From: Mercenaria mercenaria
Taxonomy: Eukaryota > Mollusca > Bivalvia > Venerida > Veneridae
Length of the DNA: 64,000 nt
Direction of reading: 5' to 3'
NCBI RefSeq assembly: GCF_021730395.1
Contig: NC_069361.1
Coordinates: forward strand, 79,679,001 to 79,743,000
Shown here: positions 34,723 to 47,500 of the stretch, one piece after another
How the letters are laid out: every line of letters begins with the position of its first letter
Position numbering within the stretch: the stretch's first letter is position 1
Notes under the pieces: model-generated
The model's database searches: none
What the model was told of the DNA's origin: nothing
The model's input: the letters and a program-made list of their open reading frames with translations, nothing else
Program-made: the position numbers and the translations under genes

Positions 34723-37700
34723 ATTATGTTAAGAATTAAGGGCCGTGTAAATTAATATCAAAAATAACATTTCTCACTACTATGTTAAACAAAATACACA
34801 AAAAGTCTACGTGTACACATGTAGGATGTACATGTAGGAATCAAAACGGCTGTGCTCTTTTTAATCAGACGTATAATGTCAAATTTGTCGTGATTAAAGT
34901 GATTATATATCGTAATGTTGATTGAAATATGAATTTGTAATGACCGTTTGGTTCGTTAATTTGTCGAGGTTTATGCAGTTCCCAGGAAAACGAGCATAAC
35001 AGTAATACTTCAGTGAAGTTAATTTGCTCTTGGGATTTATACCGTTGGAATGGGTATGATTAAGACCATAGTCCAAAACTATTCCAGTTGAAATCACCAC
35101 ACATTATGATTTTTTTTTTCAATCATTTTCCAAATCATTAGTCAGAAGCTTTGTTTCATTTTACGAGATAAAATGGCGGGCGCACAGACTTTGCAATCTT
35201 AAGAATTTATAAAGAATATAAATTCTAATTATTCGTTTTCATATCAATTCTAATTATTTTGAACAGTCAGTGACTCAGAAAAAACAGTGGTATTCTTTCA
35301 TTCGAAATTCTTTAAGGATTAAAGACCGCTTGTCGGCGACATTCCAACATCAAAGGAAAGCTTCACAAAAGGAAATTCGACACTGATATTTCTGGGAATG
35401 GCCTGTGGACGGTCTTCTCTCAGATTGTTTGTCTAGAATTATGGCTTAATTCGAGGAAATGACGCTTTGTCGCTTCATTATTTAATTAGCACAGGCATTA
35501 AAACATCCATCTCCGAACGTTCAGCTGCGGAATCCACGCTCAGTTAATTGCCCCTATGCAAATTTGATATTATAAAATGAACGTTTGTCAAATGTTTTGT
35601 TCTTTATCTGAAATCATTATGACAAAGCGGCGTTCCCTAGGGATACAACATTCTGTCGCCCTCCTAATGTCGCCACTCTCCCCGTCAATACAGATTCTAA
35701 CAGTACTGCGTTTTTATGTTAACAGCTATTTTGCCAATTAATTTTCATATCTGTTCTAATGGAAGCTAATCAAATCATCTAATATCTCAATAGTGAACGT
35801 TCCTGATTGTGAAGAGATGGTTTAAGAGCGCGCATTAATCATCTCAAATTGTCGTATGCGTTGTCGTCTGCTATAACGTGGGAACCAGCGGGCATTTCTG
35901 GCGACGCTGACTGGGACATTTGGCACTTGTTGGGTACTTATGTCCACGTTTTGTGCTCTATCGATGACATTTCAGCTCATGACGGTGGCTGAAGAGCCTC
36001 TTTTAGCATTACAAGTGCCTGACACGAGAATCACATTTTCAGCTCTGTGATAATGTGTATGACTCAAGTATTTGAAATGTCTTTGTATGGTATAGGATGC
36101 TAGCAACATTTTCTTTCTTTTAGAATTCCTGAGATTCCTTGAAAACTGCCGAATATGTAGTGTGTTAGATTTTGAGGGGAGCTTTAGATAAGCATGCATT
36201 ATAGTGTTAATTTGACACTTTCCCTATATATATATTTTTTCCTTCTGCTAGATAAAACTGAATGCGTAACTGAAATTAAGTTTGTTTCCAGTTATGTTTA
36301 GAGCTTTCCTTTATCGTGAAGTCAATTTGTTTGTCCATCCGTCCGTCGGTCCGTCCGTTCGTCTTTGTACGGACTCTTTATCCTCGCTCTGAATTTAGTC
36401 CCATATGTTCCATTTCTGTATAAATGCAACAAATATCCATCTGTATGTAACTCCAACTTTGAATGCATGTGATCAAGTTTTGCTTAAGTACTGGTATTTA
36501 TTGGACTGCGGCATTCTGCGATGCGTCTTTTTCTAAATCAATGCCGAGAAGAATCAAAATGTAATAAATATGGCTGTTTTTTTTCCAGGCATTATTTTGT
36601 CATAATCATTATGACAAATTAAGTGAGTGCAGTAAAATTATATCTAATAATCGATGTTTCTACGTTAGTGCAAATTTATTCGTCCGTGTTTGGAGAAGAG
36701 TTCTTGTCCAAAATAAAACTCTTAGTTGACAACCCTATCTATTGGACAAACATAGGTCCATTTTCAAAAGTTCATTTTACCAGTGCCAGCCATGAAGAAA
36801 CAGTTGTAAACGTTGGAGACGTGTGAACAAATTTACAAATACGTCCGGCTCCTCTAGACAAGCAATATATTTGGACCGAGCGCCAGTCTATAGCACCATC
36901 AGACTACCTTGTAGGCCGACTTATCACACCCTCCCTTATTTTGCTTTGTTGCCAAATGCTCTGGAATGACAGGACCGATCGATCCGCAATTAAAAATCAC
37001 GATTAACTTTCACAAACCATTATCATTATTTAACATGTGTTCACTATTCAATACATTTAAAACAGAAAAATAGAACGGAGCTAGTGGGCCCCATATGGCA
37101 CGCGCAGTAAATGATGTCTGTGTCCCAAAATTATTGATAGATGCCGTAGTAATCAAACACCCTATACATTAAAATAAATTTCCAAGCCAATTGTTCGTAA
37201 AATAATAATCTCATTTCATTTCGTTTGATCCTGATAAAGCGGTTACGAATTCGTGGCTGCTGTAGCGATACCCATTGGATGCTTTTTTGTTTACCGTGAC
37301 ACCGTATGATCTTTCGCACGTGCCTAGTTACAATGAAGTCCCGGATGAAGTTACCTTACAGTTTGCACCTGCGCACTCAATCAGGCGGACAAATCAACCG
37401 CTAGACAATAAATTAATTTAGACAATGAAAACTGTATTTTAATAACATTTTATCAGGGATAGTATGAATGTTGTCTTATAAGGGCCGCCGTACTTTTTTG
37501 TACTTAATTCTACAATTTTTTGGGGGGATTTTATTTACTATTTATATACTGCAGTAATATGCAATTTATATTTTGCTGTTTGCATAAACTAATGTCATAT
37601 GTAAAAATGTAAATACAGTGTTATCTGCTTTATAAAATATACTAACATTTCTGTTACAAAATGCAAATTTTAAAATTGGTCAAATTGTGATAACTTGTAT

Positions 37701-38623
37701 ACAAATGTCATGCAATGTAAAACATGTATACATTTTTCATAATACATGCAGTCTTGTCATGCGGTTTGCGCGTGTATTTCAATGGTGATGGATCATTTTA
37801 TAGTACTCAATATTTAATAGAAGCGTCTATGCATATAACGCTACAGTTATTACTAACTTACAACATATTCGTCAATTTTGCGTTACCTGATTTTCAAGAA
37901 AAGGAGAGGGTTATATTTGGGCTCGTACCAGACGGCTGGGTGGGCAGATAGAAGGCTCGATTTTATTTTATTAAAGTATCGTGTAACTAAACTGTGACTA
38001 TAATCCGTTTTCAATTGCTTTTGTTTCATAACAATTTTGCCGTCGGCCATTTTGCAATATGACAATGGTATTTATATTGGTGTCTAGGGGAATGTTTCGT
38101 TTTCACCTGCTAGTTGCAGACTACGTCATTGTTGTAAATAATGATAAAATATTGAGATAAGCACGCGTTACATTCAAATTCATTAAAAGATGGGTTGCTT
38201 GTCCGACCAATATGGCAGGGTTTCTCACTATCTCTAGCAATAAAAAATAATATCGATGTTGTCTGTAAGTTTTAATTGAAATTTTATTACACGTCATCGT
38301 TGGTTTACACACCCTTCGAGAGAAAGAGTTTGTTTTAAAACCACTAGAGGTGAGGTACTGCTATTTATTCCATAGACATTTTACAAATTGTCTCTATCAA
38401 ATACATTCCCCGCGCAAAAAACTAAAACTAAACCGTCAAAACAACAACAACAAAAAAAAAAAAAAACAAAAAACAAAAAAAAAAAAAAACCAGCTGTCTC
38501 TATCAACTACATTCCTCGCTAAAAAAATATAAATCTAAAAAAAGTGAAATAAGTTAAATGTTTTTATTAATAAAGTAAGATTTCAGACAACTAAAACATA
38601 TTCTGTAATATTATTTATATAAT
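34723..38623. other. Intergenic DNA, no gene seen; repeat trace near 36.3 kb
   Basis: Contains a CCGTCCGTCGGTCCGTCCG block at 36340-36360 from an interspersed repeat, and an A/CAA-rich tract at 38440-38490. The segment 35430-35940 is listed separately as a possible regulatory element. Confidence 0.45.
35430..35940. promoter_or_regulatory. Candidate non-coding regulatory element
   Basis: Unique sequence with dense homeodomain- and POU-type words: TTATTTAATTAGCACAGG, TCAGTTAATTGCC, CTATGCAAATTTG (octamer), CCAATTAATTTTCAT, GCTAATCAAATCATC and GCGCATTAATCATC. No frame of note crosses it. Conservation cannot be tested here. Confidence 0.3.
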
Positions 38624-38860
38624 TGAGCCGCGCCATGGGAAAACCAACATAATGGGTTTGCGACCAGCATGGATCCAGACTAGCCTGCGCATCCGCGCAG
38701 TCTGGTCAGGATCCATGCTGTTCGCTAATGGTTTCTATAATTGCAATAGGCTTTGAAAGCGAACAGCATGGATCTTGACCAGACTGCGCGGATACGCAGG
38801 CTGGTCTGGATACATGCTGGTCGCAAACTCACTATGTTGGTTTTCTCATGGCACAGCTCA
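38624..38860. mobile_element. Palindromic MITE, family A, copy 4
   Basis: Full-length copy with ends TGAGCCGCGCCATGGGAAAA and TTTTCTCATGGCACAGCTCA. TATA-rich flanks (ATATAAT on the left, TATATT on the right) could include a short target duplication. Confidence 0.92.
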
Positions 38861-40088
38861 TATATTTGTTTAAACCTTTCCAGTTCACCAGCTTAAATGC
38901 CAATTCCTTCAAAATGAGCAGACGATCAATACCAGAGCAACAGAAGCAAACTCATTTACATTTTAGAAAAAAAAAATATACAAGAGATCTTGCAAAGACA
39001 TATTGAATTATACTGTCATCTAAGCTGTGCATGCTGACGTCCATCAAATTGACTGCATCAACAGAACTCGTCCAGACTCGACATTGAAGCCGCACGAGCG
39101 AATGTTCATGCACTTTTCAAAGAACCAAGGCCAAGAAGATAGTATCAGTGTCTGAGACGCGCATGCGAATTTCCATACATTTCTCGTGGGAAACATTTGA
39201 TTCTCTTATAAATTATTAATTACAAATGTTGGTGTGACCTTACTTTTACAGAGACGCACACACGGCGCTTGTCTATGATTCAGTCAAGATGCACGTGTCA
39301 CCGCGTTGTCTCTCGCGCTGGTTGTGTACCTTATCGATCCTACAGTGTCTCTTAAATTTTACATTTCTATAGAGTTAAAGGACACTTATTGAAAATTGAC
39401 AGATATGAAAAAGACAAAAAAAAATCAAACAAAGAAATCGATTTTCGTTGCAAAAAGCAAACAGTTTTAAACGCAACATCTGCACACAACTCCATGAACA
39501 GTACCGTACAATGATGGTTAAACATGCTGTTACGTTGCTTTTAATTGTCGCCTGTCCCGGGGCTATTGTCACTTGATATAAATTAGAACGCTCGACAAAA
39601 AACAAATTTTGAACGCATAGTATTCATTTTTTTTTGTTCCTTTGCGGTTGTATGTGTAGATTAGATCGAGCCAATATATTGCTTTGTCACCACCACCCCC
39701 ATCTATTTCAGTTGCAAGCAAAATAATTTATTGAAAACAGCCACTTTTAAGTTTTTTTTATTGTAAAATTTAAAAAAAAAAATGATGACACCAACGAGAG
39801 TTAACATAAGCTTGAAGTAAAGGAAACGTCCCCCTCCTCTCCCATCCCATTGAAAGGTAGTCTGAAAATACTATCGGCCATCTGGTTTTCACTTAAAAGG
39901 TTTCCTTAAACAAGAACAACACTCTGCAATACTTGTGTTAGAACTTTTTCTCTTGAGAAATAGAAAGTTTTGGAGAAGGAACACAATCGACTTTTGGATA
40001 CTTGGGTAATTTGCTGTAGATTCCTCCATCAATCCTAGAACAGTTCTGTGTGATAAAGGCTGTCATATAAGTAACTTTTAACAATGTT
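38861..40088. other. Intergenic DNA, no gene seen
   Basis: No coding or repeat feature is recognised apart from A/T homopolymers. Confidence 0.5.
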
Positions 40089-40412
40089 TGAACTGCTATA
40101 ATATGGAACGTCAGAACTGTCTCATTATGGAACGTCAGAACTGTCTTATTTTGGAACGCCAGAACTGTCTCATTATGGAAGGTCAGAACTGTATCATTAT
40201 GGAACGTCCGAACTGTCTTATTATGGAATGTCAGAACTGTCTTATCATGGAACGCCAGAACTGTCTCATTATGGAACGTCAGAACTGTCTCATTATGAAA
40301 CGTCAGAACTGTCTTATTATGGAACGCCAGAACTGTCTCATTATGGAACGTCATAACTGTCTTATTATGGAACGTCAGAACTGTCTTATTATGGAACGTC
40401 AGAACTGTCTCA
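40089..40412. repeat. 24-bp minisatellite array, open on both strands
   Basis: About 13.5 copies of GAACTGTCTCATTATGGAAC+GTCA. The 24-bp unit is stop-free in all three plus frames and one minus frame. This explains the open frames 40088-40435 (+, repeats of NCLIMERQ) and 39938-40354 (-, repeats of VLTFHNET). No start context, splice site or codon bias supports translation. Confidence 0.95.
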
Positions 40413-43400
40413 TGTTAGATGAATACGTACTTTAAACATATGAGTACAAAACTTACTATGCTGAATGACAGACGATACTGCAACAACTGCAAAGTATTTC
40501 GTTATACATAAGACGAAACTGAGAAAAAATATAGGCATGTGCTTTCTGGCGAGTAAAGGGAGACACGCTCCTTGATAGTTTGATTTCTGCTGTAATCGAC
40601 ATATAATTATTATTGTTATAACAACAACAAAAAGAAGAACAAAACTTTCTAATTTTATTATAAATGTTCTGTGCAGTAAGTTGAGAGCGGGGTGAATTAA
40701 AACTGTAACTGTTTGGTTGCTCTAAATTAATAAAAGCTACCGGAAAATTTACAATATGAATATCAAACAGACGTCTCGGTTGGTTGGTGCTGGTGTAAAA
40801 AGCGTAACTATTTGCTGTGCTTGATTGTCATATTCATTTTTTTGCAAAATTTACAGGATGAAGTGAACAAGGGAACAGTGTAGTTGATACACATTCCAAC
40901 TCTTATTCATGCTTCGATTTGTTTTGGATCCACGTTCTATAATGAGCATTAAAATTGTGACAAAGAGAGTCACAGCTGTGAACATGATGGTTTGAGGTTG
41001 AAAGAAACATATTCATGATATTGTCAGAACAAACAATATTTAGAAAGATATGCAAAGAAAGTCCCGACCGACTGTCTGCTAATTTTTATTACTGGGCCAC
41101 ATGTCATAAAATGGCAAACAATATCTAAAACTGCAACACATTTTGTTCTTTTTTAACTTTAGTAACATATTTGTTTTTAATTTTAGAATCAATACATAAC
41201 GAATGTCTTTTCAAACCATTTTTATGTGCTTCCAATTGTTTTAACAAAATTCTATCGAGTTTATGTCATATCAAAAAGTAATCCAGGTGGTGTTCGCAGG
41301 ATCGGGGATTTTACGCTGGTTTCCGTCTGTCTCTAAAAGCAACAGTATTTGAATCCACAGCTTTAGGTACGTTTAGGTTATTTAGTGTGTAACAGTTTAT
41401 GCATAGATGTGTCTGTGTGTACGCTTGTTCGCGCATGCGTTCCTTTTCAAAAACACCATTTATGATGCTTTTCTCTTAAAGATATTTACAGAAATTTTAC
41501 ACCGGAATGCCCGTTTCCTTCATCTTTTACAGATGTAGAACTTTCAATTGCACTACCATCATGAAACCTTATGACTTCAATTTAGAACAAAGCCCCTTTT
41601 CAAGACAAAGTCTTTGAATGATATTGGATCATAAAAGAGATTGCAAAATGCTTCAAAGTGTCCTAGGAATTCTATTGTCTAATTAAACCACTTAAATGGC
41701 AATCATTAAACCCGTTTTATCTTGCCGCTGAAACTTTCGCTGGTATGATATCGTAATTTTATTCACCTAGTGCAGATTTGATAGCATGGGTTGCTATTGA
41801 TTAATCGCTTATTACAGCTAGGATTTCTGTTATAATTTCCTGAATCGCTCCACGTTTAAGGTTTCATTTTATAGCGGATTGTTTTCCCCGTTCCAGCGGT
41901 TTCCTGACGCTCCGTTATCGGTGTAATGTAATGCGAAGTCTGTTGAAATACCGATTAAATAGGGCTAATCAACGGAGAATAACATTTTCTTGTCATTTAG
42001 CATAGCATAATGGTGTGAAATGGTAGACAAGCGCTTTTTCGTGCTATTATAATGTTGTTGTTCTAATATCTTATTTAATCTACCAGCGATTAGACATGGC
42101 TGTATTTAAGTACCTCCAAGATTTTATCAGAATATCTGTAATTCCAGGAGCACATTCAGGCACGAGATTTCGTGAAACGATTTTTAAGTACGGTGTCCAC
42201 TGAAAGCTATAGTATTAACGCGTGCAAAATGTTTTTGGTTGTAAGTTGTAAAAAGTTTTACATATTAACAGCTGATATTAATACCATTTTTTTCATTTGC
42301 ATTTCATTAAATAACATCTGTAACTCAACACTTTTTATCTGTAACGTAGTATCAAGGTATGTATATGCCCTTTGTATCCTTCTCCGCCCCTGTCAGCCGT
42401 TAGTGTGAATATATTTTCGCAGTTTATATAAAGAGCATTAAATTTTTAATGATAGAAAGTATTTTTTTTGAATATGCCGAAATTTTAACAAAACATAATT
42501 ATTCTGTTACCGCCACCTATAAAATGCTAAAAAGATATTGACTATAGCAGAGGCGATGGAAATCGAAAGTGGGGCTGGGGAGGCGGCGGCGGGCGGTCCT
42601 GACACCATACTGTTTGTGGTCAAGGTCAGTCAAAATGTGACATCGATCCTAAGTTTACTGACTCCCGCGCATTGCTCTTTAAAAATAGCAAAACACACAT
42701 AAAAAACATTAACATCAAAACTCAATCCATCTATTTTTTTTAATTGAAGTGACATTAATCAAATTGACGAACAACATCATTAGTTATGATCTTTTTATTC
42801 TTTAAAAAAAAGGCGAGAAAATTAGTATGAGTAGCTATCATAGCATCAGTTCAATCATTTATTACAAATAAACTACGCATCAATCTTTATAAATGTCTTT
42901 GTCATCTATATAGCAATGGAGCCCCGAAACATCAGCGGCCAGGGAGCACGCTTTTGTCATTAAGATGTTACTTTTATCTTACATTTTATCTTGAGGATTC
43001 CGACACGTGATCGGTACCGTGTTCGCGGGCATGACGATTTAAGCAAATAAATTACGTTTTATATGTATTTTGGGGGGAATTTATGTAATGAACTTTAAGT
43101 GATTGTAATTAAGCAACCTTTAAGTGAATGTTATGTGATTTTATTTTATTGCGTTTCATCATAAAACAGAAAAAAATACTATTATAATAGATAGTCATCA
43201 GGTAATTAGCGGGAAAACAGCTCGCCCGGTTAGCTTGTACACATAAGTCGAGCCCGGTGTCTCTACTAGATCGGATGCCAATAGTTCTCAGGTTTTCTTT
43301 TTTTTTCTTTCTTTTTGCTCTGAAGAGCTATGTCCCTTATTTTCTTTGCATTTCCCCCCTGAAATCCAATGACAGATAGCATTTTCATAATGAGATTATA

Positions 43401-44526
43401 GCACTGCTGAATTTGTTATTGAAACTAAGGTCATACACCACTACTACATTTTGGGGTCTGATTTTAAGATTATTTTACAGGGTATTATTTTGTTGGACAG
43501 AAAAAAAATTTCTTGACCAAAATAACCTTTACATTTCTTATTATTCTTAATCAGCACTGACAATATTCTTAGAGAAAATATAAGTTACAGACATTCAAAA
43601 TGGATCATGCATGGTGTGACGGTGCTGTAGCCATTGGAACTTTCTCAATTTTGTATTGAATAAAGAAGGCCAGCTTTTTAAATAGTGTGTTCATGCCTTG
43701 TGGATATTATCTCTAGACCTATTTTTATCTTCCAGTAAACGATTCTCATTTGTACCACGTGGTCGTCATCTGTATTTTCACACTGGATACAGTATTCCAC
43801 AATCTGACGACGCAACAGCTTTGGTCCGAATCTCCATGTTAATCACAAACTATATAACCAAAGTGAATGTATGAAATACAACATAAATAAACGCTTGACT
43901 CGATTAATCTTCACTAAACTACGTAAACTGACACTGCGCATGACTAAATTCTCAAGTTGATTATACATTGACTCCTTAAACAAACTGTGATGTGAGGCTG
44001 TGTCTTTGTTTGTTGTGTCTCCGTGGCTCCAGACAGTCTTCTCTTATCTTTTAATATTTTCTGTACATACGTTTAATATATAGTTGAAGTATTGCTTTTT
44101 CATTGTGTGAGACTGGTATGTCGCCTGTCCAATATGTCTATTAGGTATAGGTACTCATTATACCACCGTACATTAAAGAACAATATATTTAATAATCTAA
44201 TATTGCTACATGCTCAATTTGAATTCCGTAAAGATACAACGAAAGCACATGCGTTAATATTTCTCTATATTGACGTTTCAATCTCATATTCGGATGCGTG
44301 ACGTCAGGTCCGTGTGTTTCGTCACGTAAAATGCTCCTTAACGACAAAATGTTCAAGTTTACAAGTAATATCTTTGTTACAATAATTACAAGTGTAGATG
44401 CGTAAGTAATGGAAAGTTTATTAGATCTGCATCGAGAATTATAGCCCATATGCACTCTTTCTTTCGCGGAGTAATATTGCACAGTATGTCCGCTGCTTAA
44501 TTCGAACATTTTTGGTACCCAATAAA
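40413..44526. other. Intergenic DNA with a possible regulatory core at 41.67-42.06 kb
   Basis: No gene is recognised. From 41670 to 42060 the sequence is unique with TGTCTAATTAAACCAC, TTGATTAATCGCTTATTACA and GGGCTAATCAACGG words. A (GGC)-rich patch lies at 42575-42598. Confidence 0.35.
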
Positions 44527-44532
44527 TATAAA
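44527..44532 (+). promoter_or_regulatory. TATA box before the orphan exon
   Basis: TATAAA lies about 100 bp upstream of the ATG at 44629. The spacing suits a short 5' UTR. It supports, but does not prove, a start of transcription here. Confidence 0.3.
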
Positions 44533-44628
44533 GGACTTCCTTGATGTACAAAATAAATACTCTAGAGGTTTGTGGTTGCCTCAACTTCAGCTGCGTTTAT
44601 TAACCAGGCTACTTCGTTTATTTACAAG

Positions 44629-44824
44629 ATGAAAAGCGAAGCACCGGAAACGACGTCATGGCGTCGATTGTCGTTTGAGGCTACGGACACTAAGACCGAA
44701 TGTCCTTACGACCTCAATAATTTTAGCTTCTCATATTTTAAAGATTCTATTGTCTACGATGTTTTGCACCACATGGAGTTTCTCCAGGTCTGCCATGCTG
44801 AAGTGCACTGGGCCAGGATGTTTA
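44629..44824 (+). CDS. Possible first coding exon of an unrecognised gene
   Basis: An ATG opens 65 codons plus one base that end exactly at a strong donor (TTTA|GTAAGT). Composition is balanced and richer in G+C than the surroundings. The peptide begins MKSEAPETTSWRRLSFEATD and includes DSIVYDVLHHMEF and VCHAEVHWARMF. I recognise no domain. A TATA box lies upstream. No downstream exon could be joined with confidence: an acceptor near 46280 gives an open frame but an unconvincing, low-complexity peptide. It may be a lineage-specific gene, a long non-coding RNA exon or chance. Confidence 0.3.
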
Positions 44825-46134
44825 GTAAGTATTGTTGATAGATTGGTGTAGTGTATCTCTGGTTTCAGATTTCATTCACTCTGGCATCCGCATATACAAC
44901 GTCCGTTGATGTGCGCATGATATAGTTCCTAACAATGTAGACGTGACTGTCATTTTCTTGCATATCGGGTTTTTTTTTCAGCATGCAACATGACTCTCAT
45001 GTTGTAAACGAAGTATGAAGATATACATCTATAAAGTAGTTTCATTTTATTTGTTAACGTAAAACCGGATGGAAGTCAAATACCTTGATACTTCCTCTTT
45101 CCGTAAAGTATATTATTCAGTTGATAAAACGTTACTGACGAGAAAAAAAACCAACATTATGCTGCATGTAATAAAGCAAAACAGGAACTCAACGGAAATG
45201 TTTGTCTTTGACACGTCATTACGTCTTTCGTATTTACCGGCGTTTATTTCCCACGTTTTGCTTTAATACGCTACCGTAAGAAGAAGACTAGTGCTATAAA
45301 GAAGGGAATGTCCGATGACTCTGTGAGGATCCTATAGTCAATAAATGCTTCTTCCTCAAATTGCATGCAGGAGTGCTTCACAAATTAATTTAAAGCATTT
45401 TAACGGTATTTAATACTTTCGTTTGCAATGTTCAATGACAGTAACTATATGGTACGTCACATTAGAGATATACAAATTAGGTAATAACATAAACTCAACT
45501 TTCTTGTATTTTGTTTAATTTTGTTGGTAAGCATTCTCAAAATTTTATTTCTATTTCGTTGTTGTACCAACAAAAGAATTAATTAAACCTCTTTTTGTTA
45601 AATTATATCGTTTAACTGTTAATTCATTCAAACTACACATTTTGATACTTAAAATACGATAGTCAGTATCAATGATACCGTCATACGACATTAATTTTAT
45701 CTCATCCCTTCATCTCAGCTTGTATTACACTAGGCACGCGAAAGGAACACTATCTCAATGATCAGTAAATCAAACACCTGACCTTTTTATAGTAAAGAGT
45801 GTAGATATTTTCATGATGTATAACTTTATTTCCATTTTCATTTCATTTTTCTGTATGGTGTGTATAACAAGACATTTGTTTCTTAAGGAAAAAATGTAGG
45901 TGTGGCAGTTGCACTTAAAATCAACATTTTTGATATCTTAATCTATTTTGAAACGACTAACATATTTTTAGTATCTTTACACTGCGCTTTTGATTTTGAA
46001 ATTTAACCGCAATAAAGTGTTATCTGATTGAATACATCACTGCGGTAAGCTTTATTTGGTAAAAGAGGTCATTTAGTATAAGAATTAGAAGCTACATGTA
46101 GTACTTGCGTCGTATACTATAGCATAAGTTGATG

Positions 46135-46195
46135 AAATCGTGACCCGAGCAGGATTTGAACAGCGACATCTGGGGTGGACTTCCATACACAAATG
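46135..46195 (-). other. tRNA-like fragment (SINE head?)
   Basis: The minus strand reads GTTCAAATCCTGCTCGGGTC, a B-box and T-arm-like sequence, after a possible variable arm. The acceptor stem is not formed, so it is not called as a tRNA gene. Confidence 0.25.
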
Positions 46196-47009
46196 CCGTT
46201 ATATGAAATATCACTTTTTTTGTGCGAAATTTTTCTTTTCAGCATAGTGCTAGTTACTGTATGAATTCTTCTCCCTCAGTTGAGAGCACCATAACTAATA
46301 AAAATGCAAGTTTAGCTTCTTTTCTTTGTGCTTTTAATTATCTTCAGACCTCTGCATTTACAGAATCTGGCAATCTGCTTGAAAGTAAGACGAAAACCAA
46401 CGCTGGAAAGTTCAAAAGAACAAATGAAAGTGTTCAATATAGACGCCTGTTACTATATCGGAAAAGAGCGGGGCATTCAACCATTCGAGGAGCAGATGTT
46501 TTTTTTTTCTCGAACGGTAAAGCGCGCGTTTAAAACCGTTACCTCCGTTAAGTTAATGGCACCATGTGTTCGAAGTGCGTTTTGACAAAAGAGGAGAAAT
46601 TTATATTAAATTTGTCATAAAACTTAAACGATCTTTTAATATTTACAGAGATGTAGTGTTTATTGCTAAAAGTCTGATTTTATTAGTGATAAGACTTCAA
46701 GAGAGAAAAGGCGGCAAATTTTTATTGTAAAAGATACTGCATAATTAGTCAAAATATAAAATTTAAATTTTAAATCATTATTATTCTAAGCTGTGATTAC
46801 GGAGTGCAAAATGAAATATTCAGCGCAATCTGGCATTCAGCTAAATTGTGCATTACTTTAATTATTTGCATGTTTAAATTCTATATCATTTTTAAAATGA
46901 ACTTTAGATGAAGATGGCATATGACTGATTTCTCGTTAATCACTCCGAGACAAAGTGAAATATGATTCATATCGTCTGCTTCTTTAGATTTAATTCTCAG
47001 TTGCTGACC

Positions 47010-47500
47010 CTTTAATATCCCAAATAGGGAATAATTACAAGGGAATCTCAGTTAGAATTGATCTTTATTGGATTGAAAATCCTAATATAGTTCGAGGTCA
47101 CGCAGTCAGACGAGCCCGGGAATTTGTCGTCTGTCGCAGTATTGTTTCAGCCTCATAGCGCGCGCCTATTGGGTACTGTATTGGAATCGGAGTTCAAGTA
47201 AACCACTAGAGTTCCAAAATAACCAATACGCAGATGCGGCGCCAGTTTCAAACAATGCACGCGCTTTCTTTCCGGCTATAGACAAGCACGCGCTGTAGCA
47301 GAAGCAGGTGGAATTTCAGAAAGGACGCTATGAAAAATCGATCAGGCCGTCTGCTTTCGAATTGAAAACAAAGTAAAAGCAAATTTGATGAAATGGCGAT
47401 GGACCATCATTGATGTTCAAACAAGAATTTCCATATTTGGATTAATTCTCAAACAGTTCATTCTAGTACACTGAGTAATCAATGTAGGTCCAAGGGGACC
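47010..47500. promoter_or_regulatory. Candidate non-coding regulatory element
   Basis: Unique sequence with CCAAATAGGGAATAATTACA, GAATTGATCTTTATTGGATT, CAAACAATGCACGCGC and GGATTAATTCTC words and several CpG-bearing blocks. No open frame or repeat explains it. The function is inferred from composition only. Confidence 0.25.

Noticed and set aside
39938-40435. Overlapping open frames on both strands
   Set aside because: Fully explained by the 24-bp tandem unit being stop-free in four frames.
46222-46585. Possible second exon for the orphan exon at 44629
   Set aside because: An acceptor gives a compatible phase, but the peptide is low complexity, competing frames are equally open and no domain appears.
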